Source of the DNA: Cytophagaceae bacterium
GTDB lineage: Bacteria; Bacteroidota; Bacteroidia; Cytophagales; Spirosomataceae
Length of the DNA: 64,000 nt
Direction of reading: 5' to 3'
Assembly (NCBI GenBank): GCA_027491315.1
Contig: JAIXWL010000001.1
Coordinates: forward strand, 310,001 to 374,000
Of the stretch, positions 41,796 through 50,086 are shown piece after piece. The position numbers and the translations under genes are program-made. Numbering within the stretch: the first letter of the stretch is position 1; each line of letters starts with the position of its first letter. The notes beneath the pieces are model-generated. The model was not told the origin of the DNA. It was given only the letters and a program-made list of their open reading frames with translations, and made no database searches.

Positions 41796-44700
41796 TTACT
41801 TAAGCGGAAAAACCTTGAATTCGTATGAACCTGAATTTAATTCCATCTCCATGTAATCTCCTTGCTGTTGAATACCGGAAATTCCTTTGGATTTGGTTAT
41901 ATCTTGACCGCTTTCTGTGACCTTGGCTGAACTAGCTAGAAGCTTTAAGTGAGCCGTGGTATTGGCTGGTACGGTAAATTTATAGGTGATGATTTTTCCT
42001 TCCTTTTTCCATTCGCTCGTGACTTTGCCATACATGGTTTCTACATAGCCTTTGGCAAAATTGATTTTACCTGATACATCTGGGCTAGGCTGTAACATGA
42101 AGTGCTTAAATCCTGGTGAAGCTACATCGCGTTGAATTCCTAAAGATGTCTGGTACATCCATGCGGCAACCGCCCCAAAGGAGTAATGGTTAAATGAGTT
42201 CATACTATTATTTCCTCCAAATCCATTTTCAATGGTATAGGAGTTTAATCTCTCCCAAATCGTGGTAGCGCCATTCGCTACTGAATACAACCAAGATGGA
42301 TAGGTCTTTTGGGTTAATAAGCCATAAGCCTCCTCATGTTTCTGGTTATTCGAAAGCGCATCGGCAATGGAGGCTGTTCCAATAAATCCAGTCATCAATG
42401 AGTATGGCGGGCGCGTTACGCCTTCATCATCTTTATTGGATCTCTGAACTGTTTCAACTAGGTGTTTTACGATGAAAGGTTTATTAATTTCATCGATAAC
42501 TCCCAATGCCAAAGGAATGGCATAAGAAGCCTGCGTATCCATCAATTGTCCCTTGTCGGAAACAGGAGGCGTAGCAGGCGCTGCAGGTGCTGCTCCCGGA
42601 GGGCCCATACGCGCTGCTCTTACTCCTGATTTTACTGTTCTATGTGTATTGGGATCAATGTAAATGGAATTGATTAATTTCTTTTTGATTTCATATTGAC
42701 TTAGGTAAGCACTTTCATCCGTTTTATTGCCCAAAATGTTGGCCACCTGCGACATAATTTTCAAGTTATATGCCTGATACGTCATCCAAAAAAGTGTATT
42801 GTCATTTTTGTTGTTTTCCGGACTTAGCCAATCGCCCAAGGGACCTTCATTTAAAATTCCGTTGGCGGGATCTACTTTTGTTTCTAGAAATGCCACATAG
42901 CGCTTCATGGCATCATAATGCTCTAGCAGCATATTTTTGTCCCCATATTGCTGATAAGTCTCCCAAGGAATGATGATTCCGGCACTTCCCCAAAGCGTTC
43001 CACCAAAGCCTCCTCCCATAGGAGCCACGTCGGTAAATCGACCATCTGCCCGCTGAACATCCCGCATCGCCAATAAGTGACGGCGCATGAAATTGTTCAC
43101 TGGAGCCATGTAGGTTGCCGTTTTTGAGAAAACATTGATGTCTCCACTCCAACCCATTCGCTCGTTTCTAGCAGGGGTATCGGTCGGAATAGAAAGGAAG
43201 TTTCCGCGCATAGACCAGGTAATGTTTTGCCATAATTTATTTACCAGTAGATCTGAGCTTTCATAGTAGGATCCTATATCTTGAATCGAAGAAAGAACTA
43301 AGCCTGCCACTTGACTTAAGGCAGGGGCTGAATCTAAACCCGTAATTTCAAGGTAACGATATCCATGAAAGGTAAAACGTGGTTGAATGTATTCATCGCC
43401 ACCTTTTAATATATAAATATCTTGGGCTAAAGCAGCACGGATATTTTCCAACATGATCATTCCTTTTTGCGAAGCATACTCAGCTAAATCAGGGTAAAGG
43501 ACTTCGGCAAAACGTAAGGTGACCGTTTGTCCCGCTTTGCCATTTGGAATAAATATTTTGGGGAATCCCACCATATTTTGACCCATATCATAGACATATA
43601 CCCCTTTTCTTGGCTCATGCATCGCCTTGGCTTGCATCACTTTTCTCACTTGAACGGCATCGTCTAACTGACCTACCAACTTCATACCACTGTAATTCAA
43701 GGCATTGGGTACATCACCCACATAAGCAGTACCTTCTAAGGGAATTTTGACGGCAGGTTTCCAGTTCTTGGCTTGGAATTCAGGAGTAGACCAACCGGAA
43801 ATGGCTGCTTCTTTTCTAGCATCATACACTTCTCCTTGGAAGAAACTACCATAACGAATGGGCCCATCGTTGGTATAAGTCCATGTATCTGGATTCGTGG
43901 TAATGATTTGTTCGGTACCATCCGTGTATTGAATCACGAGTTTAGCCAGCAGGGATTGACGATCACCGAAGAAATTCCAACTATCTCCGCTAAAGGTAAT
44001 ATTTCCACTCCACCAGCCTTCACTTAACCAGGCACCCCATGCATTTTCTCCTGATTTAAGTAGTTTGGTTACATCATAGGTCTGATACAAATGGGTTTTA
44101 TTGTATTGGGTCAAACCTGGGTTAAAAAAGTCTTTTCCGACACGCTCCCCATTCAAATACAATTCATAAATCCCCCGAGCGGTAGAATAAACACGCGCTT
44201 GTTTGATGGTTTTATTGGGTAAACTGGCGAATTGAGTCCTTAGCATAGGAGCGGCAAATCTACTCGGATTAGCACAAACGAGTACATTCTCGGCAGCTGC
44301 TGCTATTTGAAATTGTTTCCCATCCCATTGAATAGACGTATGGCTGAAAAGACTAGGATTTTCAGCAGCATCAAATAAGGTATTACTTGGGAAACGGAAG
44401 TTTTTAATCAAGACGCCTGAAAACATGGCTTTTTGATTAGCGGGTACTTGAAATCCAATATCGGATAACATCGGGAAACTGATGAAATTGTTTCCTCTTC
44501 CCACAGGGTTTAGATTAAGCCCAGATTGTCCTCCTCTGGGGGCAGCAGCGGCTCCAGCTGGAGCTCCATTAATTTTATGAGCAGGATCTACTTGATCAAG
44601 GTAAAAGTCGAAAACGCCGAAATTACATTGAGCAAAAATGGTATGTTTCTGGTATTTATTCGTAGGAGAAATGAGGGTTTTAGCAATTTTAAAACTGGCA

Positions 44701-45413
44701 AAAACCTTATTGGGATTGTCCTTTTTGTCATAACCTACCCGATAAACATTTAATTGGGCCAGCCCAGAATCTGATTCAGAAACACGGTTGATATCCAATT
44801 CTAGTTGGATGTAAGAAGCATTTGGAGCATTAGCCACATCCATAATGTTCAAGTTTCTATTTTGGAGGCGTGGATCATTGGCTCCAAAAACAAAGGAAGC
44901 TTTGGTCGATTTTGAAGCTTCATCCAATTGGATACCAAATTGGATTTTGTACATGGATAAATAATGGGAATACAGAGGTAAGTCATTTTCGCCTATCCAC
45001 TCCGCACCATTCCATGCGGAGGCGTTGGTGTTTAATAGGCCCGTTTCAAACCAGGAAGAAGCGGAGCTTACTTTATTTTGCTGGTTCCAAACCTGAACAG
45101 TCCATTGATATTTTTGACTTGCTTGTAAGGCTAAGCCTTCATAATTAATCCCAAGGGATACAGATGAATTTACTTTTTTACTATCCCAAACAACTTGTTT
45201 TTTGGAATCTTGAACCGTAATACGGTAGGCGGTTTGTTGGTTTCCACGAGATTTATCTTGGCTTTGCATTTGCCAAGAAAACCGAGGATGTTGTTCATCC
45301 AAACCAATTGGCTGTGTTTGATATTCCACCTTCAGTTGTTGAATGGAATGTTGAGCCTGAAGGTTACAAATACTTATTACACTAAATAGTACGTAGAATA
45401 AATGTTTTTTCAT
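41796..45413 (-). CDS. GH78 family alpha-L-rhamnosidase
   Basis: This 1205-residue exported enzyme (signal ending near NLQAQ) removes alpha-L-rhamnose from glycans. The N-terminal sandwich begins LKVEYQTQPIGLDEQHPRFSW, with TAYRITVQDSKKQVVWDSKKV. Carbohydrate-binding regions follow (RGIYELYLNGERVGKDFFNP). The (alpha/alpha)6 barrel has the family acid block, SIPTDTPARNERMGWSGDIN, and SLMTGFIGTASIADALS, GATTIWERLNSY and NSMNSFNHYSFGAVAAWMY. Two Ala/Pro/Gly-rich inserts (at about 42,565-42,606 and 44,539-44,572) are unusual. The start codon chosen is the ATG at 45413 rather than the GTG at 45416. It is a single gene; upstream lies a repeat cluster. Confidence 0.93.
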   Translation of the reverse strand: MKKHLFYVLFSVISICNLQAQHSIQQLKVEYQTQPIGLDEQHPRFSWQMQSQDKSRGNQQTAYRITVQDSKKQVVWDSKKVNSSVSLGINYEGLALQASQKYQWTVQVWNQQNKVSSASSWFETGLLNTNASAWNGAEWIGENDLPLYSHYLSMYKIQFGIQLDEASKSTKASFVFGANDPRLQNRNLNIMDVANAPNASYIQLELDINRVSESDSGLAQLNVYRVGYDKKDNPNKVFASFKIAKTLISPTNKYQKHTIFAQCNFGVFDFYLDQVDPAHKINGAPAGAAAAPRGGQSGLNLNPVGRGNNFISFPMLSDIGFQVPANQKAMFSGVLIKNFRFPSNTLFDAAENPSLFSHTSIQWDGKQFQIAAAAENVLVCANPSRFAAPMLRTQFASLPNKTIKQARVYSTARGIYELYLNGERVGKDFFNPGLTQYNKTHLYQTYDVTKLLKSGENAWGAWLSEGWWSGNITFSGDSWNFFGDRQSLLAKLVIQYTDGTEQIITTNPDTWTYTNDGPIRYGSFFQGEVYDARKEAAISGWSTPEFQAKNWKPAVKIPLEGTAYVGDVPNALNYSGMKLVGQLDDAVQVRKVMQAKAMHEPRKGVYVYDMGQNMVGFPKIFIPNGKAGQTVTLRFAEVLYPDLAEYASQKGMIMLENIRAALAQDIYILKGGDEYIQPRFTFHGYRYLEITGLDSAPALSQVAGLVLSSIQDIGSYYESSDLLVNKLWQNITWSMRGNFLSIPTDTPARNERMGWSGDINVFSKTATYMAPVNNFMRRHLLAMRDVQRADGRFTDVAPMGGGFGGTLWGSAGIIIPWETYQQYGDKNMLLEHYDAMKRYVAFLETKVDPANGILNEGPLGDWLSPENNKNDNTLFWMTYQAYNLKIMSQVANILGNKTDESAYLSQYEIKKKLINSIYIDPNTHRTVKSGVRAARMGPPGAAPAAPATPPVSDKGQLMDTQASYAIPLALGVIDEINKPFIVKHLVETVQRSNKDDEGVTRPPYSLMTGFIGTASIADALSNNQKHEEAYGLLTQKTYPSWLYSVANGATTIWERLNSYTIENGFGGNNSMNSFNHYSFGAVAAWMYQTSLGIQRDVASPGFKHFMLQPSPDVSGKINFAKGYVETMYGKVTSEWKKEGKIITYKFTVPANTTAHLKLLASSAKVTESGQDITKSKGISGIQQQGDYMEMELNSGSYEFKVFPLK

Positions 45414-45535
45414 CACTATGGGATATTTTACATAAATATGATGTCTTTACATGAGTTGTAATACTTAATTCGATGAAAGACTTAATTTAAGCGATAAAAT
45501 TATCCTTAGAGTTATAAGGATAGTTCCAGAATCAC

Positions 45536-45560
45536 GGTGGCTTCGAGAGCCTCAGCCACT
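45536..45560 (+). repeat. REP-like copy 1
   Basis: Direct orientation, loop variant GAGAGCCTC, with the last base of the arm changed from C to T. Confidence 0.85.
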
Positions 45561-45579
45561 TTTATTGCTTGGTTTGGTC

Positions 45580-45604
45580 GGTGGCTTCGAGTGCCTCAGC
45601 CACC
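45580..45604 (+). repeat. REP-like copy 2
   Basis: Direct orientation, full 25-base copy with the loop GAGTGCCTC, separated from copy 1 by 19 bases. Confidence 0.85.
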
Positions 45605-45640
45605 TTGATTGCTTGAGTTGGAGTTTGAGAAGCCAGCCAC

Positions 45641-45664
45641 CTAGCTTTGAAAAACTCAGCTAAC
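45641..45664 (+). repeat. Degenerate REP-like copy
   Basis: This diverged copy has arms TAGCT and AGCTA instead of GGTGGCT and AGCCACC. Both arms have changed and still pair, which suggests selection for the hairpin. A fragment of a further inverted copy (GCCAGCCACC) lies just upstream. Confidence 0.6.
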
Positions 45665-45695
45665 TATAATTACAAATACTAGAGCCTCTTTAGAA

Positions 45696-45720
45696 GGTGG
45701 CTTCGAGTGCCTCAGCCACC
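45696..45720 (+). repeat. REP-like copy 3
   Basis: Direct orientation, identical to copy 2 over 25 bases. Confidence 0.85.
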
Positions 45721-45784
45721 GTGATTGTTTGTTTGTTCGATCGGTGTAATTTTAACGATAATGAGATTTTAGGTTGGCTCTAAT

Positions 45785-45809
45785 GGTGGCTGAGGTTCTC
45801 GAAGCCACC
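45785..45809 (-). repeat. REP-like copy 4, inverted
   Basis: Inverted orientation with perfect arms, followed on the plus strand by seven T, so this copy could act as a terminator for plus-strand transcripts. Confidence 0.85.
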
Positions 45810-45905
45810 ATTTTTTTGTTATAAACTACATGTAAGACAACTCAAAATACCTATGAAATACATATGAATGTCGCAGATAAATGAAGATTCGTGTTGGAAC
45901 AAAGA

Positions 45906-45930
45906 GGTGGCTTCGAGTGCCTCAGCCACC
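45906..45930 (+). repeat. REP-like copy 5
   Basis: Direct orientation, identical to copies 2 and 3. Confidence 0.85.
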
Positions 45931-46008
45931 GAGATCATTCTAAAATAAGGATGTGAAAAACTTTTTCGAATTTAGCTAAAGTTCTCAAAGCTGGCTGAGG
46001 CTCTCGAC

Positions 46009-46033
46009 GGTGGCTGAGGCTCTCGAAGCCACC
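46009..46033 (-). repeat. REP-like copy 6, inverted, inside a larger inverted repeat
   Basis: This inverted copy is flanked on the left by GGCTGAGGCTCTCGAC and on the right by GTCGAGTGCTTAAGCC, which pair with each other. The result is a nested hairpin, as if one repeat had landed within another. The degenerate copy at about 45971-45993 lies just to the left. Confidence 0.8.
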
Positions 46034-46084
46034 GTCGAGTGCTTAAGCCAACTTCTTTCCATATCTTTATTTCTCAAACTATGT

Positions 46085-47113
46085 ATGATGAAAAGAATTA
46101 CATTTAATGACATGTTCTCTACCATTAAAAGAGCATTTGTATTAGCTGGTTTACCTGAAGAAAAGGCGATAATTTGTGCCAAAACGCATACCGAAACGAG
46201 TCGAGATGGCGTATATTCTCATGGTTTAAACCGAATAGAACGATTTTTAGATTTTGTCTCAAAAGGCTGGGTAGATGTTCATGCAGAACCTAGCTTGGAG
46301 GTAAACTTAGGCTCCATTGAAATATACAATGGAAATATGGGTATAGGCATTACCAACTCCATATTCGCCATGGATCGTGCGATGGACATAGCCAAACAAT
46401 ATGGATTAGGACTGGTGGCCTTAAACAATACCACCCATTGGATGCGAGGGGGATCTTATGGCTGGCAAGCAGCCGAGAAAGGTTTTATGGCCATTTGTTG
46501 GACCAATACTGAATCATGCATGCCAGCTTGGGGCGCCACTTCTGGAGGTATAGGTAACAATCCCTTCATTATGGCCATTCCAAGAAAAGAAGGGCATGTT
46601 GTATTTGACATGGCGATGTCCCAATATTCCTATGGAAAATTAGAAACCACCCGCTTAAAAAACGAAAAACTCCCATTCCCGGGTGGCTTTGACCACGATG
46701 GAAATCTGACAGATGATCCAGCCCCCATTGAAGCTACTCGCCGAATTTTACCTACAGGTTATTGGAAAGGTTCTGGTTTAGCGGTAATGCTCGATTTATT
46801 TTCAGCTATTCTTTCCAAAGGTAGGACTACTGCAGACATCGACTTGGTTGGTAAGGGAGCCTGTGGGGGTTGCTCTCAAGTATTTATTGCCATTGATCCA
46901 CTTAAAATAAATGATCAAGCCTTTTTGGATCAGGCCTTAGAACATACTATTGCTCAATTACGAAATTCCACTCCCGTTTCAGAGGGAGGCGAAGTGAATT
47001 ACCCAGGAGAAAGATCCCTAAAAACGAGACTTGAAAATATGGAATTAGGAATTCCAGTGGATGAAGGGGTTTGGAATAAAGTGCTAGGATTTAGTCAAGG
47101 GAAAACTCCCTAA
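46085..47113 (+). CDS. YiaK-like 2,3-diketo-L-gulonate reductase (Ldh/malate DH2 family)
   Basis: This is an NAD(P)-dependent oxidoreductase of about 342 residues from the malate/L-lactate dehydrogenase-2 fold. The blocks are HTETSRDGVYSHGLNRIERF, NTTHWMRGGSYGWQAAEKGF, WGATSGGIGNNPF, and LPTGYWKGSGLAVMLD, which together fit YiaK (3-dehydro-L-gulonate 2-dehydrogenase). It probably works in ascorbate-, gulonate- or uronate-derived acid breakdown. The frame is open back to 46010 inside the repeat cluster, but those residues are translated repeat; the ATG at 46085 or 46088 fits the family. No operon partner lies downstream on this strand. Confidence 0.88.
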   Translation: MMKRITFNDMFSTIKRAFVLAGLPEEKAIICAKTHTETSRDGVYSHGLNRIERFLDFVSKGWVDVHAEPSLEVNLGSIEIYNGNMGIGITNSIFAMDRAMDIAKQYGLGLVALNNTTHWMRGGSYGWQAAEKGFMAICWTNTESCMPAWGATSGGIGNNPFIMAIPRKEGHVVFDMAMSQYSYGKLETTRLKNEKLPFPGGFDHDGNLTDDPAPIEATRRILPTGYWKGSGLAVMLDLFSAILSKGRTTADIDLVGKGACGGCSQVFIAIDPLKINDQAFLDQALEHTIAQLRNSTPVSEGGEVNYPGERSLKTRLENMELGIPVDEGVWNKVLGFSQGKTP

Positions 47114-47122
47114 GGCCTAAAT

Positions 47123-48238
47123 TTAGTGGGCTTGTTTAAAGTTGCGCCAGCTTGACCTTACTTTTTTGAATGCTTTCAGGTTAGGAATAATGCTGACCCC
47201 CAGCAAGGTTAATGAAAGCAGTCCGAGATTACTCGTTTGAGCAAAAGTTTGACCAGAAGCTAAAATTCCAATCACCAAAATAGTGGACAATGGTAGCGAG
47301 ATGGCTAGGGTCAATAAGGCTAAATTAGCATCAAAAGTTTTTCTGTAATCCGGTATTTCACTAGATTCCTCCTTATGATAAATCGCCGAAATATGGGCAA
47401 AAGGCCAAAAGCTACAGGCGCTCAAGGGCACCACCACCGATAATAAAATCATGTTGGGGTCATTGATTCCCCAAACCAAAATGATCAATAAACTGAAAAA
47501 TAAACTAATTCCCGCTCGGAAAAATAAGATGGAGAGTATCATTTTAATCTCTTTCCCCTCTTTCAATTCCACTGCCATTCCGATATAAATCAAGACCAAG
47601 GGCCCCATCAAAGTACTGGCACGTGAAAAAATCTCTTGAACAATAACAGGTAATGTGCTCATATGGAAGCCCATCGACAAAAACACAATCGCCATTAACA
47701 TAACCACATTGATGGGCTCTTTAATTAGGCTCCATAAAAAATCCTTCATACCTTTTTTATTCCCTATGGTCCCCTCTTGCTGAATTGCCATGTGCATTTT
47801 CAATGAAATATAGTACAAAAAGTTGAGCGCAAAGAACTTATTTCCTACATCCGCCATAGCCGCCAAGGCCAAAGGTTCTCCGCCTAAAAATTCCGAAATA
47901 AAGGGAAAGCTGGAAAGTCCTGGTGCTAAAGAAGGAAGCAACATGGTTAAGGTACGACTCGCTGGTGTACTTTTGGCGATACCGAAAAAAACTAAAAAAT
48001 AGGGCGCTGTGAAAAAGATGAAAAAATTAAAACAAACCAAGATTATAGGATAGATCAGCAAGCTGGCACTCATCTTGATGCCCATCAAAGCAATAAATAC
48101 CGTAGCAGGTAGTGCCACAGAAAGTATGACTTCTTTTAAGCCCTGAATTTCTGATTTGTTTTTGATTCTCCGACGCAAGGCGATACCTAATCCGATGAGG
48201 AAAATCAGCGTCAAGGTCTTTTCAATAGCATCAACCAT
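47123..48238 (-). CDS. AEC family permease
   Basis: This 371-residue membrane protein with about 10 helices belongs to the auxin efflux carrier family. The features are the N-terminal TLIFLIGLGIALRRRI, VILSVALPATVFIALMG, and the crossover region LLPSLAPGLSSFPFISEFLGG with LIYIGMAVELKEG in the second half. AEC carriers move organic anions such as malate or amino acids. It lies 10 bases after the Tat-exported aminotransferase and is probably co-transcribed, which points to an amino acid or keto acid substrate. Confidence 0.85.
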   Translation of the reverse strand: MVDAIEKTLTLIFLIGLGIALRRRIKNKSEIQGLKEVILSVALPATVFIALMGIKMSASLLIYPIILVCFNFFIFFTAPYFLVFFGIAKSTPASRTLTMLLPSLAPGLSSFPFISEFLGGEPLALAAMADVGNKFFALNFLYYISLKMHMAIQQEGTIGNKKGMKDFLWSLIKEPINVVMLMAIVFLSMGFHMSTLPVIVQEIFSRASTLMGPLVLIYIGMAVELKEGKEIKMILSILFFRAGISLFFSLLIILVWGINDPNMILLSVVVPLSACSFWPFAHISAIYHKEESSEIPDYRKTFDANLALLTLAISLPLSTILVIGILASGQTFAQTSNLGLLSLTLLGVSIIPNLKAFKKVRSSWRNFKQAH

Positions 48239-48248
48239 ACCAAAAAAT

Positions 48249-49433
48249 TTAAGCGAGTTCTTTCAAAGATGTGACGAAATACTCCATTTCGGCCATGGTT
48301 CCTATACTGACGCGACAATATGGTTTATTCAAGATATCAAATGACCGAACCATCACTCCTTTACTCGCCATTTTGGTCAAGAAAGTCTTACCATCCATTT
48401 TAATAGGGAAGATCACAAAATTGGTAAAAGAAGGAATATAATTATAGCCCAAGGCACTAAGCTCTTGATATAAATAATTTTTGCATTGCGTATTGAGACG
48501 CTTCGTCATGGCTTGAAACTCCTTATCCTGTAAACTAGCGATAGCTCCCAATACCGAAGTATGACAAATGCCCATCCCTCCACGGGTTATTTTTTCTATT
48601 TTACTTAGAAATTCAGGTTGCGCAACAGCATAGCCTACGCGTAAACCTGCCATTCCCATGATTTTTGAAAATGTTCTGGCTATGATGACATTTTTCTTTT
48701 GGCCCAACAAGGAAACCATACTCTCGGTCTTTCCTTCTGCCAGTTCTAAATAAGCTTCATCAATGAAGACAGGAACTTTGGCAGATACCCTAGAACAAAA
48801 GTCCATTAATTCCTTGGCGTCCATAACCGAACCAACGGGATTATTGGGATTACAGATATACACCATTTTAGTATTGGAATCGATAGCGGCTTCCATAGCT
48901 TTTAAATCATGGGTCCAATCAGCTTTACATGGAATTGCTTTCCAAGTAGCTCCGACAGCTTCGGCAACACGGATTAGCGACATGTAGGTTGGATCCGCTG
49001 AAACGATATTTCCCCCTTTAGCAAATAAAACAATGGCCACCTTTTCCAATAAATCGGAAGAGCCTGGTCCCATCATGATGTGTTCCTTGGTCAGACCTTC
49101 TTTAGCTGCTAGCATGTCAACCAAAGTGGCCAATTCTTTCCACGAATAACGGTTTCCTCCGGATACAGAATCTGCGACTGCTTTTCTTGCGCTTTCAGGT
49201 GGCCCGTAGGGATTTTCGTTTGCATTCAATCGGGCTATCATGGCAGGCACATTAGGTCTTTCATCCATAAAATGCTCCCGCAATAATGGACTATAATACA
49301 ATCGATTCTCGGAATCTAATGGAAATGATTTAGTCGCAAATGCACCTAAACTTAGATGAGGGGCAATAGCCATTCCACCCATGGCTACTAGTCCAGACTT
49401 CAAGGCATTTCTTCTGCTTAAGAACGTTTTCAT
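48249..49433 (-). CDS. HisC-like PLP aminotransferase with a Tat export signal
   Basis: This 394-residue fold-type I aminotransferase has LNANENPYGPPESARKAV at the N-terminus of the mature part, NPNNPVGSV, and Lys257 in ARTFSKIMGMAGLRVGYA as the cofactor lysine. The N-terminus is a Tat signal, SRRNALKSGLVAMGGMAIAP, which is unusual because most HisC-type enzymes are cytoplasmic. Export as a folded holoenzyme would explain the Tat route. The amino donor and substrate are unknown; a histidinol-phosphate role is unlikely outside the cytoplasm. An AEC permease follows, 10 bases downstream. Confidence 0.88.
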   Translation of the reverse strand: MKTFLSRRNALKSGLVAMGGMAIAPHLSLGAFATKSFPLDSENRLYYSPLLREHFMDERPNVPAMIARLNANENPYGPPESARKAVADSVSGGNRYSWKELATLVDMLAAKEGLTKEHIMMGPGSSDLLEKVAIVLFAKGGNIVSADPTYMSLIRVAEAVGATWKAIPCKADWTHDLKAMEAAIDSNTKMVYICNPNNPVGSVMDAKELMDFCSRVSAKVPVFIDEAYLELAEGKTESMVSLLGQKKNVIIARTFSKIMGMAGLRVGYAVAQPEFLSKIEKITRGGMGICHTSVLGAIASLQDKEFQAMTKRLNTQCKNYLYQELSALGYNYIPSFTNFVIFPIKMDGKTFLTKMASKGVMVRSFDILNKPYCRVSIGTMAEMEYFVTSLKELA

Positions 49434-50030
49434 AATGAATGATTTTATATAAATGCAAGATTACCAGTATAAGCTCAATTCAGAGCGATTCATCTTACAT
49501 AACAATTTAATCCTATGTCAGCAAAGCAGCTTTTAAGACTATATTCATAAACTCTTTGAAACGACCCTCGAAAATATCGATTCTGAGATGAATATAAATA
49601 CGCCCAATATGACCAGTAAAGGGCGCATAAATTGTATTTATTGATGAAACATGTTGAAATGTAGCAGGATTATTGAAATATACCACAACTTTCACTCAAT
49701 TTTTAAAAAAATACCTGAAAAAACATTAAAAAATTTCAATTTTTGGGCAATAAATGTAAAAAATGGCCTAAAAAATATAAAAATTAATCAGGTTGATGAT
49801 TTAAATATTAGATAACAAAATCAATAGTTTTTTACTATAAAATTGAATTTATCGAAAAAATAGGTTTTATAAATTAGCTATTTTACTAAAATACTTGAAA
49901 AATAAGTAAAAATAAGATTTTTAAAAAATTACCATTTATGGTATTATTCCCATTCAATGGCACTACATCTAGGGTAGTTACTAGTAGTCGAATCTGCTAA
50001 AATTATAGGTTAATGAATGAGCATAAACAG
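49434..50030. other. AT-rich intergenic region
   Basis: This region of about 600 bases lies between the aminotransferase and the M56/BlaR gene and holds no supported gene. A 60-residue frame at 49513-49695 lacks recognisable features. The stretch from 49690 to 49940 is strongly A/T-biased with A-tracts, which suggests curved or upstream-promoter DNA. It contains the aminotransferase promoter region. Confidence 0.4.
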
Positions 50031-50062
50031 GTAATAGCCTGATGAAAATCACCGGCTATTAC
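50031..50062 (-). terminator. Long hairpin after the M56/BlaR gene
   Basis: GTAATAGCC (50031-50039) pairs with GGCTATTAC (50054-50062), and inside it TGAT pairs with ATCA around a GAAA tetraloop. It lies 24 bases after the stop codon of the M56/BlaR gene on the minus strand. The T-run is weak, so it may stabilise the message as well as terminate it. Confidence 0.6.
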
Positions 50063-50086
50063 AAATGCTGGAAATCACTTTGTCTA

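Larger units (their letters stand above)
45536..46050. repeat. REP-like palindromic repeat cluster
   Basis: The 670-base gap between the GH78 and dehydrogenase genes holds at least six recognisable copies of a 25-base imperfect palindrome. The arms are GGTGGCT and AGCCACC, with an inner GAG/CTC pairing around a 3-base loop. Copies occur in both orientations and with irregular spacing, plus at least two degenerate copies that keep arm pairing. Each can form a 7-10 base-pair hairpin. They resemble bacterial REP sequences, which are spread by REP-associated transposases; no transposase is present in the window. Confidence 0.85.

Noticed and set aside
45536-46050. CRISPR array
   Set aside because: The repeats are palindromic, occur in both orientations and have irregular spacing with no unique spacers of uniform length. 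No cas gene is present, so REP-like elements fit better.
46010-46084. N-terminal extension of the YiaK-like protein reading into the repeat cluster
   Set aside because: The extension translates repeat sequence and family alignment begins at MKRIT; the ATG at 46085 or 46088 is the real start.
49513-49695. 60-residue frame in the aminotransferase-M56 gap
   Set aside because: No signal, family resemblance or regulatory context; consistent with chance in AT-rich DNA.
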